From Luidia sarsii (lineage: Eukaryota > Echinodermata > Asteroidea > Paxillosida > Luidiidae): DNA of 64,000 nt. Made by a program: the position numbers and the translations under genes. The DNA is taken from positions 10,807,202 to 10,871,201 of the forward strand of contig OX465111.1 of assembly GCA_949987565.1 (NCBI GenBank), read 5' to 3'. The notes beneath the pieces were generated by a model that saw only the letters and a list, made by a program, of their open reading frames with translations, was not told the origin of the DNA and searched no databases. Of the stretch, positions 1 through 11,500 are shown piece after piece (the stretch's first letter is position 1; each line of letters opens with the position of its first letter).

Positions 1-88
1 ATAGATGTCCCTGTTACTCTCCCATTATTTTTGTTTTTTGTACTTTTTTGGGGGAAACTTTAACTTTGCAAAGGGTCCTAGCTGCTAC

Positions 89-880
89 AGACACCACCAT
101 AGCGACAGCCATAGCCGTACCTGCTGACTCTAGCCTTTGGTCTTGCAGCACAGACACAGCCATAGTGACAGCCATAGCCGTACCTGCTGACTCTAGCCTT
201 TGGTCTTGCAGCACAGACACAGCCATAGTGACAGCCATAGCCGTACCTGCTGACTCTAGCCTTTGGTCTTGCAGCACAGACACAGCCATAGTGACAGCCA
301 TAGCCGTACCTGCTGACTCTAGCCTTTGGTCTTGCAGCACAGACACAGCCATAGTGACAGCCATAGCCGTACCTGCTGACTCTAGCCTTTGGTCTTGCAG
401 CACAGACACAGCCATAGTGACAGCCATAGCCGTACCTGCTGACTCTAGCCTTTGGTCTTGCAGCACAGACACAGCCATAGTGACAGCCATAGCCGTACCT
501 GCTGACTCTAGCCTTTGGTCTTGCAGCACAGACACAGCCATAGTGACAGCCATAGCCGTACCTGCTGACTCTAGCCTTTGGTCTTGCAGCACAGACACAG
601 CCATAGAGACAGCCATAGCCGTACCTGCTGACTCTAGCCTTTGGTCTTGCAGCACAGACACAGCCATAGTGACAGCCATAGCCGTACCTGCTGACTCTAG
701 CCTTTGGTCTTGCAGCACAGACACAGCCATAGTGACAGCCATAGCCGTACCTGCTGACTCTAGCCTTTGGTCTTGCAGCACAGACACAGCCATAGTGACA
801 GCCATAGCCGTACCTGCTGACTCTAGCCTTTGGTCTTGCAGCACAGACACAGCCATAGTGACAGCCATAGCCGTACCTGC
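89..880. repeat. 63-bp minisatellite in SRXN1 intron 1
   Basis: About 12.5 copies of a 63-bp unit (one landmark is cctttggtcttgcagcacag) run head to tail with almost no divergence; the clearest variant is a single base near 606 (gagaca for gtgaca). Because 63 is a multiple of three and the unit lacks stops in several frames, long artefactual open frames of repeated 21-residue blocks appear on both strands. I do not call these genes. The array begins about 15 bp past the sulfiredoxin exon 1 donor, so it lies in intron 1 of that gene. Confidence 0.95.
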
Positions 881-895
881 CGGTCACACACAAAC

Positions 896-1150
896 CTTAA
901 TGGTGTCCATGAGGGACAAGACCTTATCTTCGTCCAGCTCAGAGGGCAGAGGTCGGATGATGTACTGCATGGGGATCTCGTGTACATCCCTGATGCCCCC
1001 GGCATGGATACTGCTCATCCCGTCCTGAGTCAGCTCCATCTCAGCCTGGTCGTCTCCGCCTTGCCCACCCAGTCCAGCACCGCTCAGCTTTGCCGTTGTT
1101 CCATCCAGGCTCCTCTGCTTGGAATTGTCTGCACTCATCAGCAACTGCAT
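896..1150 (-). CDS. SRXN1: Sulfiredoxin, first coding exon (gene continues off the left edge)
   Basis: Sulfiredoxin uses ATP to repair over-oxidised (sulfinic) 2-Cys peroxiredoxins. The minus-strand exon encodes 85 residues ending in a block typical of the family: [14 protein letters not shown], then [14 protein letters not shown] and LSLMDTIK. These align with the human SIHSGRIAAVHNVP, LIRPLPSVLDPAKV and SLVDTIR. The exon stops after the Lys codon at a GTTTGT donor (895-890) in phase 0, where the human gene is also split. The catalytic Cys in the GCHR motif is expected in the next exon, outside the window. The first in-frame ATG is at 1150, with an alternative at 1138; an in-frame stop lies at 1169-1171. 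The N-terminal ~45 residues are low in similarity, as usual for this family. The gene is divergent from ACADM. Confidence 0.85.
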
Positions 1151-1404
1151 TTCAGGAAGCAATTTGTTTTAAATCATTCATTTATTTCAGTTTTCGGGAG
1201 ACATACATATTCACATCACATCACACTCAAATATAAATAAAGTGGAAAACGGAAATAAAATCCGTGAAAAAAATAAAAAGTAATAATAATTTTAATAATA
1301 ATAAAAAAAATACACACATGTAGTCTGATTTTCCATTGATCATGCAAAAACGTTGCAAACTGACTGACTGACTAAAATGACCAAAATGCAAACATCACAA
1401 ATTC

Positions 1405-1455
1405 GGAGGGCCTGCATGACGTTTTGATCCTAGCAGGACTTTTCTCAAAGGACAT
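1405..1455 (-). repeat. Degenerate copy of the GATCGAAACGTC repeat
   Basis: On the minus strand the order is TTTGAGAAA, a hairpin (GTCCT, loop, AGGAT), then CAAAACGTCA. It is a decayed member of the family seen cleanly at 21195-21269 and in each kinase unit. The flanking sequence (ttgcaaactgactgactgac, then ccaaaatgcaaa) also matches the flank at 21140-21180, so a longer repeat is shared. Confidence 0.6.
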
Positions 1456-1778
1456 GAAGGAGAAAGAGCAAATATGAGGTCCTGCAAGGACTGAAATGTC
1501 CGACCAAGCCTTCCAATATTTTTTTTATCAGAAACTCTTTCAATCAGAGGGTCTGCCCTGATAAAGGCTGATCGGCCAATGTCTGCCCAATGTGCAGTTA
1601 CATGTATTAGCAATTACATGTAGAGTGCTTTGCCTATTTATTATATTAATAATACCCATGACAATACCATACATCATGTACCTACAGACTTCAGTACGAT
1701 CATTGAGGTGGTAATGTTAAGATTGACCATCTGCCACTGTACAAAAAAAATTGAATCCACCACACACTGACACAATCT

Positions 1779-1960
1779 CAAGCTGCTTGATCGTGGCATT
1801 GAGTGGTTAAGACATCTGCCCCAGGAATAGTTGCGGTAACCGTAACCTTTATCTCCGACCTTCGGGAGGACGATGGTTACGCATACGGTTACCACAACTA
1901 CACCAGGAAGTACTGACTACTGAGTACTACTACTACTGGTTCCAATCCAGGCAATCTGGC
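1779..1960. repeat. Repeat with internal inverted repeat, possibly tRNA-derived
   Basis: A stretch GTTGcGGTAACCGTA is mirrored by TACGGTTACCaCAAC about 50 bp later, forming a hairpin. Around it are GTGGTTAAGACATCTG and GGTTCCAATCC, which resemble a tRNA A-box region and B box. I read it as an old tRNA-derived SINE that acquired a palindrome; the assignment is weak. Confidence 0.4.
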
Positions 1961-2521
1961 AAAGGACTGAAATTGAGCCCACCCTTTTCATTCCGGAGAA
2001 GCACTATAAACTCGCTAGTTTAACCATGGACGAATTAGGAGAGAAACTCAAAGTTTATCCATGTACAGTTACATAATGTACTCTGCATGTGACCGGTACT
2101 ACTACTACATGTAGCTGCATGGCCCTTTAAATTACATGTTACAACTAAAGGTTAATCAATGTGTCACCTTTATTTGCCCACAAAACAAAGCCAACTTCAG
2201 TACACCGCACAGGCTTACATCAAGATGTGTGATAGGTTTCTTGCCTTGGGAAAATAGTAGTTTCTTCGTGAAATGTCTTATAAATGACATACTTTGACGG
2301 GAGATAATAGTTCAGATTTTAACTACATGTATGACGGACCCGGTCAAGCAACAGCTGGTCAGACGCTAGAGGGCGCTACACCCGCAGTTGGTTTGTTACA
2401 TCAGCAGACAGTACTGTCTTCCGAACCGGTCCTGCGAACGCTGCCTGAACTTCTTTCACTTTTCAGTTTCAGTTTCATAAGTTTCAGCTTTGGTTTCAGT
2501 ATTAAGGTAAACTCGGTAGTC

Positions 2522-5500
2522 ATGGCTCTTCGACTGACACTGAATCGCTCATTAAAGGTGAGTTGTTTTTTAATTACGGAGATTTTACCCAGGCCCACTT
2601 TAGTTTAAGTACCCATGCTAATGGCAATGCCAATGATAATGCGTGTACAGTACACTATAGTAAGTAGTAGTACTACTATATATCATAGTTCATACATGTG
2701 ATGTACCATGGATACACATTGTACAGGGAGTACAGTCAGAGTAACAACTCCGTGGTTTTACGTGTACTGTATAAATACAAATAAATAGTAAATGTACATG
2801 TGTACACATGTGCATACACTAACACTACAGTAACACTAGTCCGAGTAACTTGGACACGACAAGTCACCCTTTTTTTATCGAATTTTGAAATTTTGAGTTT
2901 CGGGTGACTGTAGAGTGTAGTCACCCGAAACTCAAAATTTCAAAATTCGGTTAAAAAAAAAGAGTGACTTGTCGGGTCCAAGTTACTCGGACTACACTAA
3001 CACTAACAAGTGTAACATTAACCTTACAGCACAATTTACAAAACATGCACTCTGTCTGACCTAGTCTGAGTAACCTTGACCGTGGAGGTACAATTTCGCC
3101 ACACTTAGTAGTTAGTTTAAAATAATTAATAAAAAAATATATATATGGGGTTGGGCTAGTCCGAGTAACTTGGACCCTTACAATCGCCCTTTTTAAAAAT
3201 TTTGAGATTTCGGGCGATGTAGGGTCCAAGGAAAACTGCTCGGAATCCCGTTAAACTAACTATGTGTTCGACTCCATGACTACCCCCGACCAAAACCCCC
3301 AGATTTTACCCCGAAAACACCCGTGAAACCGTCCCACGCACCCATCTTTGGCTTAAGTGAGAATCACCGCTTTCAATACTGGTCTTTTGTTTTACTCGCA
3401 TTTGGGGAAAAAGGAGAAATTTTCACTCAGGTTATCGAGAAGATTCTCTCCTGTCGGATGTCCGACGAGCCGAAATGCTTCTATTTTTATCACGTCAAAT
3501 CGCGTCAAAAGATTCAATAAAAGCAGCTGCTGGATTATGCACATGTCAAGACAAATAAGTGGTATTTCAGCGGTACTTACGACTAATTTTTGGATTGCAA
3601 TTTCGACAAAATGTCTCCTATATCGGCATCGGACATGTCGAGTTGTTTAAAACGCAATATGTTTGTACACCGTGTACACGATGTAAAATCTCATCATACG
3701 CTTTAGCAATGAGCCCACATACAAACCATATCAGGTTTCTCCTGATGACAGCCAGAGCATACTGGTCGAAACGTCGAGTTACCACTCAGGTTCTTCTTAG
3801 AACCACACGTCTTCTTTAAGAGACCTTATACATGTTGTCACCATAAACCTCCCTATAATTACTTAATACTTGTCAGGTAGCGTTTGTTCTTTCCCTTAGA
3901 AAGGGCCTCAGGTCCTTGAGCACCACTACGTGTCTTAGTCTAGGCATATTTTGTCTGACTTGAGTCGGTTTTGAATCTTTGTCAGGCTCTTGCCGGCAAG
4001 CTGCCACGATCACAGCCTGTGCTTACCAGGGCCAGAAGCACCACCTCCAACCCAGACATTGCCTCAAGGACCTCCTCAGCTGGTTTGGCTTTCGGTGAGT
4101 CCAACTCTGACCATTATTATGAGCCCGTACATTCGTGCTTATTTTCTGTCTATAGGTAGATGGCTTGTACATTGGATACATGTGCATCTGCTGATCTAGG
4201 CCATTTCACACGAAAACAATTCTCTGAAATAGAGATGCTGATCTTTTCACACTGCAGTACGAGTTGTACACTGCGGCAATTCCCCGGGGAATTCAATAAC
4301 CTTGGATATTTGTCCATTCCTGCTCTCTGTTTTAACCCGGGAAATACACTGTACGTACGTGTACATGTGTAGTCATGTACATGTACTGTACATGACCAAG
4401 TACACGTATGAATCAGAGGTGGGTTACAAACTTACATGTAAGCTTTAGTTTCTGGTCTCTATCACAGCTAACCCTAGAGTTGTATGTGCTGTGATAGAGA
4501 CCAGAAACTGAAGCTCTATACGGTTAGTTAACCAAGACATTCAACAGAGGGGCTTGCCAAAACAAAATATTACCAAATAATCAGAGTACCTGTATTTCAC
4601 TGTTACTGCAATAGTTCGTGCAGTTCCACATTCCTATTCTCGCACTACAGTTTGGTTTTGACCTTTACTTCCATTATTGCAGTCGCGGTGAAACGGATTG
4701 GCAATGTGAACTGACAGAACAAATCTGGGGGGATTTGCTTTTATGAGAGTGGGAGTTACATGTAGAAAATGAGTGTACTAGCATGAATCACTGGTGGAAT
4801 TATACAGTACATGTAATTCCCTGGGAAAAACCGGATAGTGTGAAAAAGGGCCTTAGAACATACACACATGCGTATTAGAGGAATATGTTAGAAAATGTAT
4901 GTAATATGCTCATTGCCTTAGGGCTTAGGGTCTGTCCTTTGCTGTTGTTTTCACTGTTGACTCAAAGTCAGTGCTTCCACCCAAAAAAGCGCCTAACAAA
5001 AATAAAATACAGTATGTTCATGTAGCCCTGGTAGAATGAATCTACCACTCCTTGTTTCTACATGCACACTCAGTAGTGTAGTGTGTACAATGTACTTTAC
5101 ACTCTGGACCACTGAAATGCAGTCCTGAGGTTGCATGGTTGATTCCAATTGGTATTGGGTTTCAGGGTCGTTTATGGTCAAGGTTTGGGTCAGTGAGGCA
5201 TGCATTCCTTTTTGTAGGACTCAGTAAAAACCCACTGCATGATTGTAAACGTGAACATTAGCACCATAAAAATGAATGGCAAAATTTAAAGGCTTATTTG
5301 TGTTGGGATATTGGAAAAACGAGCCACATTGAGGTTATAATTTAAACATTTTAAAAATTGAAATAAAGTGTCCAATCTCCAAATCTGAAAATATAGATAC
5401 CCCCAGTACTAACAAAGAAATAATCAACAGCAGATAAAAAAAAATAAAAAAACGAGGAAAAGGTGCGATCCTTGGAGATATACAGCAGTTAATGGTTGAA

Positions 5501-8500
5501 TTGCTTCTGACTGGCGCCCCCACCCCAGCAAACACTAGTTGACTTTTTGGGAAGGCCACCATCTACATAAGGGCAGGATAGCTCAGATAAAAGTGCACTG
5601 GTACATTAGTCCAGAGGTCTCGGGTTCAAGTCCAGGTCCAGTCCAAGTTTTCTTTGCCAATTTTTCGAAAAATTATTTGATAGACTTTTTTCGCCCTACA
5701 CAACATCCAAGTGCCTTGAAAAGGGCTGTGTGTCACTTTGATGTATTGTACTGTATGAATACATTTTCCCCACATTCTGGTTTGAACTCTCAGTCCCTAG
5801 CTGTATACATTTCAAAGATCTATGTGTGAATGCATTGGTGTTTTTTTTCCCCTAGAACTGAGTGATGAGCAGAAAGAGTACCAGGATTTGGCCCGTAAGT
5901 TCACCAGGGAAGAGATCATCCCCAAGGCCCCTGAATATGACAAAACTGGAGAGGTATGCATTTGGGTTTGTCTCTGATCAGAAGTTGGCCTATTCTAGCC
6001 CCTGAAATTGTAATTGGTTTAATTTCCTGACGGTAGGCCTATGAATCAGTGCCTCTGTGTTGCCTTAATCTCGGTCGGTCAATAATTGATTCAAATGATA
6101 GTTGGCAGGGTAATTACATTGAACATTTGCGTAAAATTTCATTTGAATAATTTAATGTTTTGTCTAATTATAGCTCGCTAATAACCGGTATTCATGATTC
6201 CAATTTTCCATATCTTTTATTGAATTTCCCATATCTTTTATTGAATTCCTCCAATTTGCATGAGTTTTACAATGAAACACAAAGAACTAACAATTGCATA
6301 CAGCAATTTTAACAAGCTAAATATGGAAAAAACTTCCTGAAAAAAATACACTTTGCATTTCGGATGCTATGCTTTTATGTACGGTAGTTGGTAGTGTAAG
6401 TCAATGGAACAATTTCCATCAAACTACACCATGGCTCTGAAAAATATTCATTGTCAGAGAATGGCACCTCCAATTTTAATAAAATTGGTGTAAAAATGTG
6501 CCTAAATAAGTTGTCCCCAAAAATCATTAAGACTCAGCATGCAGAAAAAAATATCTGAGATGCCCCCGGCTCTTTGAGGGTTAAGCAAGAAGTATGATAA
6601 TTCTTCATTTATGAAATTTAATAAGATGGACACTGTACATGTGTGTATGTTGCCAACTACATGTATATTTCTCATTACACTCATTGCAATTTGGCTCATA
6701 TCCGAATGTTCTAGCATAAAACACAAGTGAACTTGGGCTCAAAAGTCAACTGGACTTTCGTCAGCAAGGCTTTTCAATGATTATGCAAATTGTGGTGCTT
6801 GAGCTGCCCTATGAAATGAGCCTTAAATACCCAACTACAGATTTCTGTCATTTTTTTCTTTTAAATGCAACTGTTACACGTATGTACTTTGGGAAATGAT
6901 TTGCCTGTCCATGAACATACAGATCTATGATATTAAAGATAGAATTACATGTGTTTGTTAACTTGTTCCTTGACTACAGTACCCATGGGACATCATCAGG
7001 AAAGCCTTTGATTTGGGCTTGATGAATTGCCACATTCCCTCATCTGTTGGTAAGCATATGATTGACCCACTATGTGAAAATGAGACAGTTGCTGACATTT
7101 GAAAGATCCGACTAATATGAATTACTGCAAATGGTACCGCATTAGCTATCCAATGATATCAAAATTATTTTAATACGTTGCGGAAATTCCGAGAAATATG
7201 ACAAGTCACGGAAACCACTTTTCGAGAAAAACAGTTCTAAAGTTTGAGGTCATGCACAGGGCGCACTGACAGCGATTGCAGCATGCGCACAGAAGCACTT
7301 ATGAATTCCCCAATTTCAATTTGTCAGTATTTACAGACATTTGTTGAAAAATTCCTTTTAATTTTTTTTAAATTTATTTAAGCTTTCCAAAAATTGCCAA
7401 AAACTATTTTGACACACATTTTGACAATACTTTGACTTTCGATGCTGTTTATTTAAAAAGTACTTTTGGAGTAGATGCCTCATTATGCCATCTTAGGTCA
7501 CAATTACCATTGCATTTTTGGTTTCAAAATTCTGTTAAAATTCTCTAGATACAGTTTGCAATAGCAACCCCCAATAGATAAGTCCCAAAGATGACATCAC
7601 TTTGAAATTGTCCATGGACACTTGTTTACATTTTGTAAGCAAGTGCTGTAACTATAAGCTTAACCAAAACTATTTTCATGTTTTCATATTCACACAAAGT
7701 TTGATTCATCTGAAGAATACTGTAGTATGAAGATCATATGCCTAAAGATGTACAAGTAAAACAAAAAAAGGAAAAAAGAAATTGCAAATTTTTGAATTTA
7801 ACCATCAATATACATGAAAACACAGCAAGACATCTCATTTATTTTCCCAGAACATAATTATCATTATTATCATTTACATGTATGCAGGGCTTAAAGGGTA
7901 CTGTACCTGAAATAGAAAATTATACTGTGATATTGAGAAAACTATTGTAAGACTTTATAAAGGCTAAACCAGTTCCCAAACTCAACACTTTTAATGTCTA
8001 CCTCCTTAATAGCGACCTTAAAAGGAAAACAAAATCTTTAGCGCGTCCCGCCCACAAAAAACTCTTTTGTGCGCGGGCCAAAGCTTCAGCCAATGACGTC
8101 ATCAGCAGTGCAATGTTGCATGATCGACTGCACACACACAGGATACGTGCCCGTGCACGCGCGTCCACAATAAAAACATGGCACACGTTGCAATTTTTCG
8201 GGTTGAAAAGTGGGGGGCAGTTTTCTGTCGAGAATCTTGCTGCTTTCTCAAACTGACAAATGGAAGTTCATACCCTCTCTGATCATATCCCTTTTTATTT
8301 CAGGTACCCTTTAAAGCCATGAGTCCTGTTATTTTTATCAGCCATGTCAGCACTAATCTATAGTGGTCCGAATTACCAAAGCAAAGTATGGCAGTCTTTC
8401 AGACCTTGTACACAGATGTTCCGACCAGTCACAAGATACATGTATACATGTATGTAATTTGATGTTTTGCATCGAGTTGAATTTAATTCAATGGGGGTTT

Positions 8501-11500
8501 GCCCTACTCGATGTAATGATTGCTGAGTGCGCAGTGCTTTGCTCGATTGCATGTTGATCGACAAAGATACAGGCAGTTTGGGCAGGTACATGTACATCGT
8601 ATGCATAAAATGTTGTCATGGAGGTAGTAGTACATGTACATGTACATGTACAAAATGTACATAAACCTTATAAAGTGTGTGTTATTATGAAAGACATACA
8701 ATATTGGTATTGTTCACTGCACACAATGTACATAATGCAGCAAGTGTAAATTCTGTACAATGTGTCTATCGATGCCGGTAGCTCTAGTTCTATAATATGT
8801 ATTGAATAGCTTTAACGATGACAAGCCTTACATGTTTGTCCTCAGGCGGTCTGGGCATGGGTATTCTGGACTCCTGCATCATAGCTGAGGAGTTTGCCTT
8901 TGGCTGTACAGGCATACAGACAGCAGTAGAAGCCAACTCATTAGGGGTGAGTCGTCCAGTCCTGAATGCAATCACACAGTCTACTCTTGTTGCAGGGATA
9001 CATGAAGAGTTCATTTGCTCAAGCAGATAACTCACCATGACTATTTACAGTAATTATAAGAATGCTTTTCTATTGTGAGTTAAAAAAAACCAGCAGTTCA
9101 GTTTTAAAAACACAGGGCAGGTTTATGGGGTTATTTCACACTGAACAAAATATAGATGTCTAAAAAGAAGATCTTTGAAACACTTAAACTTTAAGTGCAA
9201 CAGTTAGGCTAATACCAGTTGTGTCAGAATTGCCTTTATAACTGCTTTTGCAAATTAACTCCTCACATGTACTTCTCAGTCCATGAACTGGGCTCAAAAA
9301 GCAGTGGCCGATTTCACGAAACGCTAAGAAAGGCCAACAAGCCTTAGGCGTCCTAGGATCAATCAAAGCCGAGACACGTTCAAAGTGTAATAATGTAAAT
9401 CAACCAACCCTGCATATATTATGTTTATGTTGGCTCCAGTATAATTATATATATTCCGGTATGATATGTATATGACAGCCAGTACATGACTCAGCATAAA
9501 AAAGTCCTCCCCACAAAAAAAAAGAAGAAGAGAGAAGTTCCTACCTAATCTATCTACCCTATTTTAAGATTTCATGTAATAGGAAGCACAACTATTTTGG
9601 GGGGGCCTTATTACTTTTCTTTTTGTATCAAGTAACATACTGTATTTCCATGGAAGCCTAACGTTTTTCGATGTTATTATCACAGCAAATGCCAGTGATC
9701 ATCGCAGGAAACCCAGAACAGCAGAAGAAGTATCTGGGCCGTATGCTGGAGGAGCCCTTGATGTGTGTAAGTTGAAACAAAGAATTTTGCTTGTAATGAT
9801 AGTGGCTAATTGAACACAGCCAACTAAATATAACTGTAGTTGATATAGATGTTGTTCTAATGCTGTCAAGTTGGACTGGATTGACTATCTGCAGTACAGT
9901 AGGCCAATTAACCATTGAGATGTGTCCCTGTAGTCAGTGTGTACAGAAGTACATTACAGAAGTACATGCACGTAGTATAGTCACCGTTCCCAAATGTTTG
10001 AGAGGGAAAATTAATCATAGCATAATAATTTTTGTGTGTGATTTATAAGAGTTTTTGTTAGTTATGCTTGAAATGTATGTTCCCATTTGGCTATGGGTAT
10101 TTTGTAGCGATACTTGTGTAATGTATTTTGAACTAATACTGTATATGTACATGTCTACTTTGTACTGATACATGGTACTTGTATATTTTTTACTGATACC
10201 TGTCTGATTTGTGCTGATACAGTACATGTACCTGTATGTATTGTTCTTATACTGTACCTGTATGTTTTCTACAGATACATGTACTGGTCTGTTTTGTACT
10301 GATACCTGTCTAGTTGATGCTGATACTGGTCTGTTTTGTACTGATACCAGTCTAGTTTATGCTGATACTGGTCTGTTTTGGATTGATACCTGTCTAGTTT
10401 ATGCTGATACTGGTCTGTTTTGGACTGATACCTGTCTAGTTTATGCTGATACTGGTCTGTTTTGTACTGATACCTGTCTAGTTTATCCTGATACTGGTCT
10501 GTTTTGTACTGATACCTGTCTAGTTTATCCTGATACTGGTCTGTTGTGTACTGATACCTGTCTAGTTTATGCTGATACTGGTCTGTTTTGTACTGATACC
10601 TGTCTAGTTTATCCTGATACTGGTCTGTTGTGTACTGATACCTGTCTAGTTTATGCTGATACTGGTCTGTTTTGTACTGATACCTGTCTAGTTGATGCTG
10701 ATACTGGTCTGTTTTGTACTGATACCTGTCTAGTTTATCCTGATACTGGTCTGTTGTGTACTGATACCTGTCTAGTTTATGCTGATACTGGTCTGTTTTG
10801 TACTGATACCTGTCTAGTTTATGCTGATACTGGTCTGTTTTGGACTGATACCTGTCTAGTTGATGCTGATACTGGTCTGTTTTGTACTGATACCTGTCTA
10901 GTTGATGCTGATACTGGCCTGTTGTGTACTGATACCTGTCTAGTTTATGCTGATATTGGTCTGTTTTGTACTGATACCTGTCTAGTTTATGCTGATACTG
11001 GTCTGTTTTGGACTGATACCTGTCTAGTTGATGCTGATACTGGTCTGTTTTGTACTGATACCTGTCTAGTTAATCCTGATACTGGTCTGTTTTGAACTGA
11101 TACCTGTCTAGTTTATGCTGATACTGGTCTGTTTTGTACTGATACCTGTCTAGTTTATCCTGATACTGGTCTGTTTTGTACTGATACCTGTCTAGTTTAT
11201 CCTGATACTGGTCTGTTTTGTACTGATACCTGTCTAGTTTATCCTGATACTGGTCTGTTTTGGATTGATACCTGTCTAGTTTATCCTGATACTGGTCTGT
11301 TTTGTACTGATACCTGTCTAGTTTATCCTGATACTGGTCTGTTTTGTACTGATACCTGTCTAGTTTATCCTGATACTGGTCTGTTTTGTACTGATACCTG
11401 TCTAGTTGATGCTGATACTGGTCTGTGTTGTACTGATACCTGTCTAGTTGATGCTGATACTGGTCTGTTTTGTACTGATACCTGTCTAGTTTATGCTGAT

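Larger units (their letters stand above)
1151..2521. promoter_or_regulatory. Intergenic region between divergent SRXN1 and ACADM; probable shared promoter zone
   Basis: The two start codons are 1.37 kb apart and point away from each other. No coding region is recognisable. The segment holds a degenerate hammerhead-like repeat (about 1405-1455), a hairpin-bearing repeat (about 1779-1960) and AT-rich DNA. Close to the ACADM start there are several TTTCAG repeats (2458-2500), including AGTTTCAGTTTC, which matches the interferon-response element pattern AGTTTCNNTTTC; this may be chance. No clear TATA box was identified for either gene. The regulatory role is inferred from position only. Confidence 0.45.

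Noticed and set aside
14..1028. Long open frames on both strands of repeated 21-residue blocks
   Set aside because: They come from a 63-bp minisatellite with a unit length divisible by three; no family similarity, and the array lies in the SRXN1 intron.
2327..2521. Upstream in-frame ATG that would add 65 residues to ACADM
   Set aside because: The extension is Ser/Phe-rich and would hide the mitochondrial presequence; the ATG at 2522 starts a typical Arg-rich presequence.
5579..5650. Possible tRNA genes at the SINE copies (5579, 13290, 16745, 16940, 18060)
   Set aside because: A and B boxes are recognisable, but no acceptor stem or full cloverleaf forms and a shared tRNA-unrelated tail follows, so these are SINEs.
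10211..11095. 294-codon frame of repeated [14 protein letters not shown]
   Set aside because: Artefact of the 42-bp minisatellite in ACADM intron 6; it contains no other sequence and ends at random.
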